Source: Bacillota bacterium (lineage in GTDB: Bacteria > Bacillota > Clostridia > Lachnospirales > Lachnospiraceae). Taken from it: DNA of 36,816 bases. Location: positions 1-36,816 of the forward strand of contig JAEZLZ010000016.1 in assembly GCA_023415055.1 (NCBI GenBank), given 5' to 3'. The notes below the pieces were generated by a model that made no database searches, was not told the origin of the DNA, and was given only the letters and a program-made list of their open reading frames with translations. Positions 25,822 through 34,668 of this stretch are shown piece after piece (the first letter of the stretch is position 1; every line of letters starts with the position of its first letter). Position numbers and translations under genes: made by a program.

Positions 25822-27138
25822 ATGAATGAAGTAGTGAAAGCCAGAAACGAGAGAACAAAGTGGTATTGTGATGCACGATTTGGAATGTTTATACACTGGG
25901 GCTTGTATGCAATTCCAGCTCGCGGTGAGTGGGTTCGCAGTACAGAGCAAATCACCAAAGAAGCATATGAACCATATATGAATGAATTTTATGCAGAAAA
26001 TTACGATCCCAAGGAATGGGCGAGAATCGCAAAAGAAGCAGGTATGAAATACGCGGTTTTAACGGCCAAGCATCATGATGGATTTTGCTTATTCAATACC
26101 AAATATACGGATTTTAATTCGATGAATGCACCTTGTAAAAGAGATTTGGTACAAGAATACGTAGAGGCCTTCCGTGAACAAGGAATCAAGGTAGGCTTGT
26201 ATTTCTCGATCATCGACTGGCGTCATGAGGATTTTCCTCACTTTGGTGACCGCCATCACCCGATGCGTAAACACGAGGAATATAGTAATGATGAGCGTAA
26301 CTTTGACCGTTATCTGGAGTTTATGCATGGACAGGTAAGAGAATTGCTTACGAATTATGGGAAGCTTGATCTGATGTGGTTCGATTTCTCCTATGATGAT
26401 ATGAAATGCGATAAGTGGAAAGCGGCTGAATTGATTCAGATGGTACGTGAGATCCAGCCACACATCATTATTGATAATCGATTGGAAGGAAGTGCAGAGG
26501 ATGCAGGTTCTATCAGAACCTTGAATCCCACTCCATTTTCCGGTGATTTTGCCTCTCCGGAGCAGATGATACCACCTGCTTGTATCTGCGATGTAGCCGG
26601 TAATCCCATTCCCTGGGAAGCATGTATTACCCTGAATAATAACTGGGGCTATAGCGCTCACGATAAACATTACAAATCCTCGAAATTAGTTGTTAGAACA
26701 TTGGTTGAATGTGTAAGCAAGGGCGGCAATTTAATTCTTAATGTCGGTCCGACAATAAAAGGAGAATTTCCGGAGGAATCCGTTACAATTTTAAAAGAAG
26801 TTGGTACGTGGATGAAGGACAATGGAAAAAGTATCTATGGATGTACCTTCTCTGATTATGCGAAACCAGAATGGGGACGATTTACGCAGAATGGGAATAA
26901 ACTCTATGCGCATGTGCTGGAAGAGCAGGTGGGAGCGATCTGCCTGCCCAAGATGGCTGGTAGGGTGAAATCAATGCGACTGATCAAAGATGGTACAGAA
27001 GTCAAGGAGTCCTTCTTCTGGAATCTAAAGGAATACTCAGAAAATGCGTATTTCTTCTTTGACTGTCATGCATTTGACTGCTATCCATTACCGGATGAAA
27101 AGGATACTGTTGTGGAAATTACATTAAATGAGGAATAG
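25822..27138 (+). CDS. Alpha-L-fucosidase, glycoside hydrolase family 29
   Basis: The enzyme should release L-fucose from alpha-fucosylated glycans. GH29 landmarks are FGMFIHWGLYAIPARGEWV (about residues 20-38), the fucose-binding KHHDGFCLF at 83-91, GLYFSIIDW near 125-133 and LMWFDFSYDD, with Asp188 as the likely nucleophile. The 438-residue length covers the catalytic barrel and a short beta domain. There is no signal peptide, so it acts on glycans already imported by the upstream ABC system. A strong GGGAGG lies ahead of the ATG. The acid/base residue and linkage preference cannot be assigned from sequence. Confidence 0.93.
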   Translation: MNEVVKARNERTKWYCDARFGMFIHWGLYAIPARGEWVRSTEQITKEAYEPYMNEFYAENYDPKEWARIAKEAGMKYAVLTAKHHDGFCLFNTKYTDFNSMNAPCKRDLVQEYVEAFREQGIKVGLYFSIIDWRHEDFPHFGDRHHPMRKHEEYSNDERNFDRYLEFMHGQVRELLTNYGKLDLMWFDFSYDDMKCDKWKAAELIQMVREIQPHIIIDNRLEGSAEDAGSIRTLNPTPFSGDFASPEQMIPPACICDVAGNPIPWEACITLNNNWGYSAHDKHYKSSKLVVRTLVECVSKGGNLILNVGPTIKGEFPEESVTILKEVGTWMKDNGKSIYGCTFSDYAKPEWGRFTQNGNKLYAHVLEEQVGAICLPKMAGRVKSMRLIKDGTEVKESFFWNLKEYSENAYFFFDCHAFDCYPLPDEKDTVVEITLNEE

Positions 27139-27176
27139 TTGAGCAACGATACAAAGGAAGCAGAGGTGAAGACGCA

Positions 27177-28592
27177 TTGCAGATTGTATCCGATTATAAC
27201 ATGAGGTATATCGTACGCTATCTGACGAAGGAGGATGTAAAGACAAGAAGGGACGATGGTTCGTTCTGTGAATTCTTTCAGGGTGATTATCTGGAAGAAA
27301 TGCTGCTTTGGACAGATGATAAAAAAGGCATTCTCTATATCGGAGTGGGAGAAGAGAATCTAAAGGATGCAAATGTAATAAAAGAGCTTGCGGCGAAAGC
27401 CTGCCGTGAGCTTGAAAAAAGGAAAATCTATGATTTCCAGGCTGATATCAGTGCGATAGTAAGGGCTGGAAATCCGGAGGCATTAAAGCTCTTTGTATTG
27501 GGCTTGCATCTGGGCAGCCAGGGTATCAAAAGCTATAAGCATGAGAAAGAAAATACCGAATACCATGTTCAACTTTCCGGAATTGAGAGTATAACACCTG
27601 AAAACACAGAGAAGCAGATAGAAGAAGGTCTTTGTATTGGAAAATCAGTTCAATTTGCAAGAGATATGGTGAACAAGCCGGGAAATCTATTACGACCGGA
27701 GGAATTTGTGAATTTTATTTGTGAGTTTCTGAAGGATACTTCGGTTGAAGTAGAAATACGCTCCGGAGAAGCAATAAATAAAATGGGTGCCTTTATGACA
27801 GTTGGAAGCTCCAGCAAATTTCCGCCATATTTGATTCTATTACGCTACAGGGGTAATCCTGATACACAAGAGATAACTGGTCTGATCGGAAAAGGTGTTA
27901 CCTCTGATACTGGAGGTTATTGCTTGAAATCAAGTAAGGCTTTAATTGGTAATAAAGGCGATATGGGTGGTGCGGCAGCAGTAGTTGGAACGGTCTATGC
28001 TTTAGCTATGTCTAAGGCAAGGGTCAATGTCACCTGTGTTCTTCCGATCTGTGAAAATCGGATATCGGATCATTCCTTTCTGCCTGGGGATGTGATTACC
28101 TCCTATTCCGGAACCACCATTGAAATTAAGAACACGGACGCGGAAGGCAGATTGATCTTAGCCGATGCCATGACCGTGGCGGTGAAAGAAGAACGAGTTA
28201 CGAGAGTTCTGGATATAGCTACCCTGACGGGAGCTGTAGTAGTAGCACTTGGATTTACCTATACCGGTGTTTTGTGTGACAATGAGGTGTTGTGGAAAGA
28301 ATTTATTCAGGCTTCGAATAAAAGCGGAGAAAAATTCTGGCGACTGCCTTTTGATAAGGAACACATAAAGATGCTCGAGACACCGATCGCGGATATTAAG
28401 AACCTGGGTGAGGACTACTGCGGAACCATTACAGCAGGTTTATTTGTCCGGCACTTTGCTGAAAATATTCCTTGGATCCACCTTGACATTGCAGGAACAG
28501 CATGGCTGGATACAACCTATTATGAATATCAGGAGAAATTTGCCACAGGAGCTCCGATAGAAACTTTATTTGAATGGCTGCGTACTACATAA
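27177..28592 (+). CDS. pepA: Leucyl aminopeptidase, M17 family
   Basis: This cytosolic metallopeptidase removes N-terminal residues from peptides. The C-terminal domain carries the M17 ligands: Lys239 in GKGVTSD, Asp244, Lys251, Asp262 in NKGDMGGAA, and the signature NTDAEGRLILAD with Asp321, Glu323 and Arg325. The N-terminal domain is shorter and divergent. The start is TTG at 27177, with GAGG about ten bases upstream; an ATG at 27201 is possible. It is the last gene of the importer operon, next to a fucosidase, suggesting breakdown of the peptide part of an imported glycopeptide. Normally such enzymes work as hexamers. Confidence 0.9.
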   Translation: MQIVSDYNMRYIVRYLTKEDVKTRRDDGSFCEFFQGDYLEEMLLWTDDKKGILYIGVGEENLKDANVIKELAAKACRELEKRKIYDFQADISAIVRAGNPEALKLFVLGLHLGSQGIKSYKHEKENTEYHVQLSGIESITPENTEKQIEEGLCIGKSVQFARDMVNKPGNLLRPEEFVNFICEFLKDTSVEVEIRSGEAINKMGAFMTVGSSSKFPPYLILLRYRGNPDTQEITGLIGKGVTSDTGGYCLKSSKALIGNKGDMGGAAAVVGTVYALAMSKARVNVTCVLPICENRISDHSFLPGDVITSYSGTTIEIKNTDAEGRLILADAMTVAVKEERVTRVLDIATLTGAVVVALGFTYTGVLCDNEVLWKEFIQASNKSGEKFWRLPFDKEHIKMLETPIADIKNLGEDYCGTITAGLFVRHFAENIPWIHLDIAGTAWLDTTYYEYQEKFATGAPIETLFEWLRTT

Positions 28593-28601
28593 TAATGTGG
28601 A

Positions 28602-28728
28602 GGACTGTCGCGTATTTAAGTTTGAATCTGCTTTGTAAATACCAAGTCCCCTCACCAGATAAGGATACTTATCTGGTATGGGGACTTGGTACTAATTTCG
28701 CTAATTAAATTGGTTCATGCGACAGTCC
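28602..28728. repeat. Nested palindrome, MITE-like element and possible bidirectional terminator
   Basis: The outer arms GGACTGTCGC (28602-28611) and GCGACAGTCC (28719-28728) are perfect inverted repeats. Inside them, 28640-28651 pairs perfectly with 28680-28691, and 28654-28663 with 28668-28677, giving a 22-bp interrupted stem around a four-base loop. No coding sequence lies within. The size (about 127 bp), terminal inverted repeats and strong secondary structure are what is expected of a miniature inverted-repeat element. It sits between convergent genes and could also stop both transcripts, although no long T-run follows either arm. Confidence 0.6.
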
Positions 28729-28743
28729 ATAATGATTACGTTC

Positions 28744-29919
28744 CTAATTATGGTGCCGCGTATTTCCTTCCCGGAGAGCAACCTCGGCTACTACATTAGC
28801 TACATGCTCTGAAACGGATTTGTTGAGTGGAGATGGAAGAATGTTTTCTGCATTTAACTCAGAAGCAGGTACCATTTCTGCGATAGCATATGCTACGCTC
28901 TGTTTCATGCTTTCGGTAATGTTCTTAGCATTTACCGCCAGGGCACCTTTAAAGATACCGGGGAACACTAATACGTTATTAATCTGATTCGGATAATCTG
29001 AGCGACCGGTTCCTATGACTAGGGCACCCCCAAGCTTTGCTTTTTCCGGCATTATCTCCGGTGTTGGATTAGCTAATGCAAATACGATTCCCTGATTCAT
29101 GGAAGCCACCATTGCTTCCGTTACCAGATCGGGGCGTGATACACCGATAAATACGTCTGCGCCCTTCATAGCGTCTCCTAATAGCCCCTGAATCCTATTT
29201 TGATTGGTTATGCGCGATAGCATTTGCTGCTCTTCGTTTAAACCACCATCTCCTTCGCATAAAATTCCATTTTTATCACAAAGAATAAGTTCACCGAATT
29301 TCATGCTAAGTAGTAATTTTGCGATTGCAACACCGGCGCTTCCGATACCATTGACAACGATTTTCAAAGTACCCATTTTTTTGCCAGTTACCTTAATTGC
29401 ATTAATAAGTGCAGCAGCTACCACGATCGCAGTTCCATGCTGATCATCATGAAAAACAGGAATATCGCAAAGCTCCTTCAGACGTCTTTCAATTTCAAAG
29501 CAACGGGGTGCAGAGATATCCTCGAGGTTTATTCCGCCAAAGCTTTGTGAGATTAGATAAATGGTCTGAACAATCGTATCGGTATCTTTTGAATTAATGC
29601 AGATGGGAAATGCATCCACATCTGCAAATTCCTTAAATAATGCACATTTGCCTTCCATAACAGGCATGCCTGCAGCAGGACCGATATCCCCGAGGCCAAG
29701 CACCGCAGTACCATCCGTGATGACGGCTACCAGGTTGCCGCGGCGCGTTAGCTGGAAGGATTTTTGATAGTCGTTAGCAATCGCACGACAGGGCTCTGCT
29801 ACACCGGGGGTATATGCAAGTGATAAATCTTCTCTTGTTTGGATTTTTTTACGGGAGATAACTTCGATCTTACCTTTGAGTTCATAATGTAAATCAAGTG
29901 ACTGCTTGTTAATATCCAT
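28744..29919 (-). CDS. Malic enzyme, NAD(P)-dependent
   Basis: The enzyme oxidatively decarboxylates malate to pyruvate and CO2. The N-terminal catalytic domain has the conserved Tyr in LSLAYTPGVAEPC, the DGTAVLGLGDIGP loop, the catalytic Lys in VMEGK and metal ligands around ISAPRCFEIE and VFHDDQHGTA. The second domain has the dinucleotide fold VVNGIGSAGVAIAKLL. The 391-residue length matches short bacterial malic enzymes. I start it at 29919, where GGAGG lies six bases upstream; an ATG at 30003 would be upstream of the promoter. It is divergent from aspartase, fitting a shared C4-acid pathway. Cofactor preference is not assigned. Confidence 0.93.
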   Translation of the reverse strand: MDINKQSLDLHYELKGKIEVISRKKIQTREDLSLAYTPGVAEPCRAIANDYQKSFQLTRRGNLVAVITDGTAVLGLGDIGPAAGMPVMEGKCALFKEFADVDAFPICINSKDTDTIVQTIYLISQSFGGINLEDISAPRCFEIERRLKELCDIPVFHDDQHGTAIVVAAALINAIKVTGKKMGTLKIVVNGIGSAGVAIAKLLLSMKFGELILCDKNGILCEGDGGLNEEQQMLSRITNQNRIQGLLGDAMKGADVFIGVSRPDLVTEAMVASMNQGIVFALANPTPEIMPEKAKLGGALVIGTGRSDYPNQINNVLVFPGIFKGALAVNAKNITESMKQSVAYAIAEMVPASELNAENILPSPLNKSVSEHVANVVAEVALREGNTRHHN

Positions 29920-29959
29920 GGTTTCCTCCAAATTTACGTTTTGAGTTGATTGTAAACCT

Positions 29960-29989
29960 ATTATAGATGTATTTTGCAAAGGTATCCAA
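29960..29989 (-). promoter_or_regulatory. Promoter of the malic enzyme gene
   Basis: On the minus strand TTGGAT (29984-29989) and a perfect TATAAT (29960-29965) are 18 bases apart. Transcription should begin near 29953, about 34 bases before the chosen start codon. This excludes the upstream ATG at 30003. Confidence 0.65.
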
Positions 29990-30098
29990 TACATATAAAC
30001 CAATGAAGGTTATAAATAAAAGGTTATAACAGATCTTCAAGGGTAGAAATAAGCGCCTGATAAATAAAATGATATAATTCTTATTCGTTTTTATATAT

Positions 30099-30127
30099 TT
30101 GACTATATTGATGGCCGAATTTACAAT
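30099..30127 (+). promoter_or_regulatory. Promoter of the aspartase gene
   Basis: TTGACT (30099-30104) and TACAAT (30122-30127) are separated by exactly 17 bases, about 60 bases before the ribosome site AAGGAGG of the aspartase gene. Confidence 0.65.
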
Positions 30128-30192
30128 AGGATCAATAAAACCAGCTGTTTGGGCGGGAAATTAAAGGAAGAGGTATAAGGAGGATTTATTGG

Positions 30193-31599
30193 ATGAATAG
30201 AGACAACAAGACAGGCTGCAGAATGGAGCACGATTCCATTGGGGTGAGAGAGGTTCCCTCCGATGCTTATTACGGTGTACAGACTCTAAGAGCTCATGAA
30301 AATTTTAATATTACCGGGTTAAGCATGCATCCGGAAATGATGATAAGTATTGCACAGATAAAAAAGGCAGCGGCAATCACTAATTATGAAGCCGGAAGAT
30401 TGGATAAAAAACGCGCAGATGCCATCAGCATAGCATGTGATGAGATAATTGAAGGGAAAATGCAGGATCAATTTATTGTCGATCCAATTCAAGGTGGCGC
30501 GGGAACATCCTGGAACATGAATGCAAATGAAGTTATAGCAAACCGTGCCATTGAGATCCTTGGAGGAAAGAAGGGTGACTATAAAATAGTCAACCCGAAT
30601 AACCATGTAAATTATGGACAGTCCACAAATGATGTATACCCTTCCTGCGGACGCATGACCGTTCTAAAACTATTTGATAAGGCGCAGAAGCAACTGACGG
30701 TTCTATATAATGCTTTAGTAAAGAAAGCGGACGAATTTGATTCAGTAATAAAAATGGGAAGAACCCAGCTTCAGGATGCGGTACCGATCCGGTTAGGGCA
30801 GGAATTCAAGGCATACAGTGAAGCAGTAAAAAGAGATATCAGAAGAATTGATTATGCAAGGGACGAACTGAGATACCTTAATATGGGAGGAACGGCGGTC
30901 GGGACCGCATTAAATGCAGATGTATATTATGTGCAGAATATTATCCCTAAGTTAGCTGAGATATCAGGGCTGACGCTGTACCAGGCAGATAACCTGATTG
31001 ATGCAACGCAGAATCTGGACAGCTATGTTATGGTATCTTCCATATTGAAGACCTGTGCTGTCAATCTGTCTAAAATGTCCAATGATCTGCGGTTGATGTC
31101 ATCCGGTCCCAGAACGGGCTTTGGAGAAATCAATCTGCCTGCAAAACAAAATGGATCCTCCATTATGCCGGGGAAGGTTAATCCGGTGATCCCTGAGGTG
31201 ATGAACCAGGTAGCCTTTCATGTTATTGGTAACGATGTGACCATAACTATGGCGGCGGAAGCAGGACAGTTGGAATTAAATGCATTTGAGCCGATTATTT
31301 TCTATAAGCTGATTCAATCTATAGAGACTTTAACGAATGCGGTTGATACGCTGGTTAACAACTGTATTCTTGGAATAACAGCAAACGAAGAGCAATGCAG
31401 GCAGATGGTTGAAAGCAGCGTAGGTATTATTACAGCAATCTGCCCCTATGTAGGATATGAAAAAGCCGCAATTATCGCAAAGGAAGCGATTAAAACAGGA
31501 GCGGAGGTTAAAAAGCTCATATTAAGAGATAAATTGTTATCAGAGAAGGAGCTCGAGCGGATTATGAATCCTTATGAGATGACAGAGCTAGGAGCCTAG
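30193..31599 (+). CDS. aspA: Aspartate ammonia-lyase (aspartase)
   Basis: The enzyme reversibly splits L-aspartate into fumarate and ammonia. It belongs to the aspartase/fumarase superfamily, whose signature GSSIMPGKVNPV is present near residues 320-331. Aspartase rather than class II fumarase is supported by GRTQLQDAVPIRLGQEF (fumarases usually have GRTHLQDATP) and by NPVIPEVMNQ after the signature. TSWNMNANEVIANRA and NYGQSTNDVYP are also in place. The 468-residue length is standard, and AAGGAGG precedes the ATG. Divergence from malic enzyme suggests an aspartate-to-pyruvate route with fumarase supplied elsewhere. It probably acts as a cytosolic homotetramer. Confidence 0.92.
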   Translation: MNRDNKTGCRMEHDSIGVREVPSDAYYGVQTLRAHENFNITGLSMHPEMMISIAQIKKAAAITNYEAGRLDKKRADAISIACDEIIEGKMQDQFIVDPIQGGAGTSWNMNANEVIANRAIEILGGKKGDYKIVNPNNHVNYGQSTNDVYPSCGRMTVLKLFDKAQKQLTVLYNALVKKADEFDSVIKMGRTQLQDAVPIRLGQEFKAYSEAVKRDIRRIDYARDELRYLNMGGTAVGTALNADVYYVQNIIPKLAEISGLTLYQADNLIDATQNLDSYVMVSSILKTCAVNLSKMSNDLRLMSSGPRTGFGEINLPAKQNGSSIMPGKVNPVIPEVMNQVAFHVIGNDVTITMAAEAGQLELNAFEPIIFYKLIQSIETLTNAVDTLVNNCILGITANEEQCRQMVESSVGIITAICPYVGYEKAAIIAKEAIKTGAEVKKLILRDKLLSEKELERIMNPYEMTELGA

Positions 31600-31605
31600 A
31601 ATTTC

Positions 31606-31619
31606 GTTCATAAATGAAC
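31606..31619. promoter_or_regulatory. Short dyad upstream of the LysR gene
   Basis: GTTCAT and ATGAAC flank an AA centre, just after the aspartase stop and about 93 bases before the LysR start. LysR regulators often bind dyads near their own gene, so autoregulation is possible. The site is short and could be chance. Confidence 0.25.
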
Positions 31620-31711
31620 CAAACCTACGATAGGAGGACGAGATTCCAAGAGAAAATATACCCTAACCACCGGCTTGCTGATACTACGGCGTAAAAACGG
31701 GAGAGATTGAT

Positions 31712-32662
31712 ATGTTCAAAAATATGGAATATGTTTATGAAGTATATAAAGAAAAGAGCTTTTCAAAAGCAGCAAAAAAGCTCTATATATCTCAGCCGTC
31801 ACTGAGCTTGACCATTAAAAAAATGGAAGAGAGCATCGGACATCCGATTTTTGATCGGAGTACCAATCCGATTAGCCTTACAGAGTGTGGTAACGAGTAT
31901 ATCAAATGCATCAGAGGGATTATGGATTTAGAGGAAGGCTTTCAGAGTTACCTTGAGGATTTAAGCGGCTTAAAAACCGGAGAGCTTACTATCGGCTCCA
32001 ATCATATATATGCTTCTTATATATTGCCCTTAATAATGGCAGAATTCACAAAAACCTATCCGATGATAGAGGTAAGACTGCTAGAAGCAAATACGGCACT
32101 ATTAGAGAAACAATTACTTTCAGGCGCTTTAGATCTTGTAATTGATAATTATGATTTCAATGAGAAAATATGTACAAAGCACTTTGCTTTTCATGAACAC
32201 TTAATTTTGATGGCACACAAATCGTTTCTGTCAAATGAGGCAGCGGTGGATTATAGCTTAACATTGAGTGATATACGCAAAGGGAAGCACTTAAGGGAGA
32301 ATACAAAAGCCGTACCACTGCAATTATTTAAAGAGGAACCATTTGTTCTATTAAAGAGTGGCAATGACAGCCGTACACGTGCCAACCGAATGTGTCAGAA
32401 CAGCGCTTTTACACCGAAGGTTGTAATTGAAGTAGATCAATTGGCCACTGCATATAACATTGCGGGTAATGGAATGGGAATAACCTTTATCAGTGATACA
32501 CTTGCAAAGAAAGCAGGCTTGAATCAGGATGTCTTATTTTATAAATTAGAGGATACCTGTGCTATGAGAGAGGTATACTTCTATTATAAAACAAACAAAT
32601 ATTTTACTCGGGCAATGGAGGAATTTCTTTCATTTGCAAATCGAATGGTAAACCCATCTTAA
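31712..32662 (+). CDS. LysR-family transcriptional regulator
   Basis: This is a DNA-binding regulator with an N-terminal winged helix-turn-helix (SFSKAAKKLYISQPSLSLTIKKMEE, about residues 16-40) and the typical FDR, then TECGN sequence. The C-terminal half from about residue 95 is a LysR substrate-binding fold (GELTIGSNHIYASYILPLIM). The 316-residue length is standard. GGGAGAG lies upstream of the ATG. It follows aspartase in the same direction, so it may respond to a C4 acid or aspartate and control the aspartase and malic enzyme genes, but no operator is shown. Confidence 0.92.
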   Translation: MFKNMEYVYEVYKEKSFSKAAKKLYISQPSLSLTIKKMEESIGHPIFDRSTNPISLTECGNEYIKCIRGIMDLEEGFQSYLEDLSGLKTGELTIGSNHIYASYILPLIMAEFTKTYPMIEVRLLEANTALLEKQLLSGALDLVIDNYDFNEKICTKHFAFHEHLILMAHKSFLSNEAAVDYSLTLSDIRKGKHLRENTKAVPLQLFKEEPFVLLKSGNDSRTRANRMCQNSAFTPKVVIEVDQLATAYNIAGNGMGITFISDTLAKKAGLNQDVLFYKLEDTCAMREVYFYYKTNKYFTRAMEEFLSFANRMVNPS

Positions 32663-32706
32663 ATAGCTTTGAACACGAAGGAAGGGTTTTGGTACATCTA
32701 AAAATA

Positions 32707-32738
32707 CATCCTAGCGACTATCACCTACCCATATGACA
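32707..32738 (-). repeat. 32-bp repeat, copy 1
   Basis: On the plus strand it begins CATCCTAGCGACTATC and ends ATATGACA. It matches 28 of 32 bases of the copy at 34834-34865. On the minus strand both copies lie immediately downstream of an intrinsic terminator hairpin. Confidence 0.6.
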
Positions 32739-32773
32739 ATAAAAAGCGCATCGGCTTTCGAGCCGATGCGCTT
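32739..32773 (-). terminator. Terminator of the Csp-like protease gene
   Basis: A perfect 13-bp stem (AAGCGCATCGGCT and its complement, 32744-32773) encloses a four-base loop, TTCG on the plus strand. On the minus strand it is followed by TTTATT, placing it about 40 bases after the protease stop. Read on the plus strand it may also limit the LysR transcript, although no T-run follows there. Confidence 0.8.
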
Positions 32774-32814
32774 ACTAATTTTGCAGCGGATAACGGGAAT
32801 CAAATATTGCAAAG

Positions 32815-34527
32815 CTAATTATTTATTGTATTTCCTCTTAGGCTTTCAAAAGCACCATATATATTTACAATACCAAAACCCCATTCCCTGCTGGGATATG
32901 TTCGAGTGGGTTCCCGAATTGCCCCTCTCAATAACAGATTCTTTACATCCGTTCCATCCATATGATCAAGGGCTCCCCTAACAATACCCCATTCCTGCAT
33001 CATTGCAGCAATCCCGGATGTATGTGCTGTAGCCACACTGGTACCTGACATGGTCGTATAACCGTTCCCTAAGGACGGACCTATGATATTTACTCCAGGT
33101 GCTGCCAAAGTTGGGGATATACGTTCAGCTCTGGTAAAACCTCTGCTTGAATAGATGTAAAAGCTGTCGTTAGAAATATCATATGCCGTTGCCACAATTG
33201 GTATGATTGAATTTGCCGGATCTGTTAGGGTTGTGTAGGGTGTTGAATTGATAAAAAAGGTATCTTTACCGATAAAGCTATTAATCGGAAGCCAGATATT
33301 AAAGTGTAAAGGCAGAGTTCTATCCGTTTTATTAATCGTAATACTCCAAATTCCTTCTGTGGGATCAAGAAATCTTACAATAACCAGTTGCGAACCGGAC
33401 CGTGAGCCTACCAATTGAAAATAGATACTTATCGAAGTTGTTTCAAAGATAAAGTCAACCTCTCTTCTCTCATTTATCCTTGGTGCAATGACCGGTATAA
33501 CTTCCCCTCCCGGGGAAGTTATACCAACCCCATACGTATTCGGTATATCCCCCCAGATTTCAAAATAAAGACCTTTTTCATTCGGCCCTACATTCAATTC
33601 TACGGTATTTACATCGATACCCCGTGGCATTATCCCCTCATAATGATGCCTGCTATTACCCTCATTACCGGCAGCTATGGTGACTGCAATATTCTCGAGT
33701 TGTGCAATGGATGATAGATATGTACTTAGTGCATCAGATACATCATGGGATCCTTGTGAGGTTCCTAGCCCAATGCATATTGATATCGGTTGATTATATT
33801 TTGCTGCCGTTTTTAATAGATATTTTATTCCTAACATGATATCATTTTCCTGATAACAGATTACATCCTGGGGCACGAGATAGAAATCTCTAATACTTTT
33901 TTTGGGTGGTTTTAATTTCACTACTAATAATTCTGCATCCGGTACGACTCCGGAAAATCCGTTAGCGAAATCTTCATTACCCGCTGCAATACCAGCCAAA
34001 AATGTGCCATGTCCTATCACATCAGTGCTTGGTACAATTGATAACGGATCATCACTGCGAAGTGCAAGATTAATCTCATTTCTTGTATATTCTGTTCCAT
34101 AGTAGAGACCTTCGGGAGGATTGCCGCCCTGTATGGATTGATCCCAGATGGAAACAATCTTTGAAGTACCATCCGCTTTGATGAATGCTTTATGAGTATA
34201 ATCTATTCCGGTATCTACAATTCCGATCAGGACTCCTTGCCCTCGCAGATTAAGTCCCGGAATACTCCTTAGTCTATTCACTCCGGAAGCCTCTAAGCTA
34301 TGCTCATCCATTAATCCAAATAGCCGTATAAAGACCTTATATCCATACTCATCAAGTGATCTTGTAGGCACTAAATATTCAGGGACATAAACGGCTGAAA
34401 AGGTTGTATCTATTGGAATAGCACAGATTTCACTATTTGCGAGTTCTGCAGTGGATGATAACTCATAATCAGCTATAAAATCGCGATACTCTTCACTTAT
34501 TATGCCATTACTACAGTCTCTATTCAT
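32815..34527 (-). CDS. Csp-type subtilisin-like serine protease (S8), CspB-like
   Basis: The protein resembles clostridial Csp proteases, which process the cortex hydrolase pro-SleC during spore germination. A short N-terminal prodomain (about residues 1-95) is followed by an S8 catalytic domain with the triad intact: Asp105 in GIVDTGIDY, His173 in GHGTFLAGIAAG and Ser497 in GTSVATAHTSG; Asn287 in AAGNEG supports the oxyanion hole. A beta-rich insertion (about residues 310-440), typical of Csp proteins, interrupts the fold. There is no signal peptide, as for other Csp proteins. GGAG lies nine bases before the ATG at 34527; an upstream ATG at 34557 has no such site. Its substrate here is inferred from family only. 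Confidence 0.88.
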   Translation of the reverse strand: MNRDCSNGIISEEYRDFIADYELSSTAELANSEICAIPIDTTFSAVYVPEYLVPTRSLDEYGYKVFIRLFGLMDEHSLEASGVNRLRSIPGLNLRGQGVLIGIVDTGIDYTHKAFIKADGTSKIVSIWDQSIQGGNPPEGLYYGTEYTRNEINLALRSDDPLSIVPSTDVIGHGTFLAGIAAGNEDFANGFSGVVPDAELLVVKLKPPKKSIRDFYLVPQDVICYQENDIMLGIKYLLKTAAKYNQPISICIGLGTSQGSHDVSDALSTYLSSIAQLENIAVTIAAGNEGNSRHHYEGIMPRGIDVNTVELNVGPNEKGLYFEIWGDIPNTYGVGITSPGGEVIPVIAPRINERREVDFIFETTSISIYFQLVGSRSGSQLVIVRFLDPTEGIWSITINKTDRTLPLHFNIWLPINSFIGKDTFFINSTPYTTLTDPANSIIPIVATAYDISNDSFYIYSSRGFTRAERISPTLAAPGVNIIGPSLGNGYTTMSGTSVATAHTSGIAAMMQEWGIVRGALDHMDGTDVKNLLLRGAIREPTRTYPSREWGFGIVNIYGAFESLRGNTINN

Positions 34528-34668
34528 ATTATAATACTCCAAAACACTATTTATCATAATATATGATGATTCTGTATTTCAAATTCTTGATATTTTAGAA
34601 CCGCCAATGTCCTTTAAACTTTCTTTCATGCGTTATATTCCAGCTAGATTTTCGCAGAGATATTATAC

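Noticed and set aside
26089..26670. 193-codon minus-strand ORF
   Set aside because: It lies wholly inside the GH29 fucosidase gene in antisense, has no ribosome site and its composition is not protein-like.
32733..32981. 82-codon plus-strand ORF
   Set aside because: It runs through a terminator hairpin and the antisense of the Csp-like protease, with no ribosome site.
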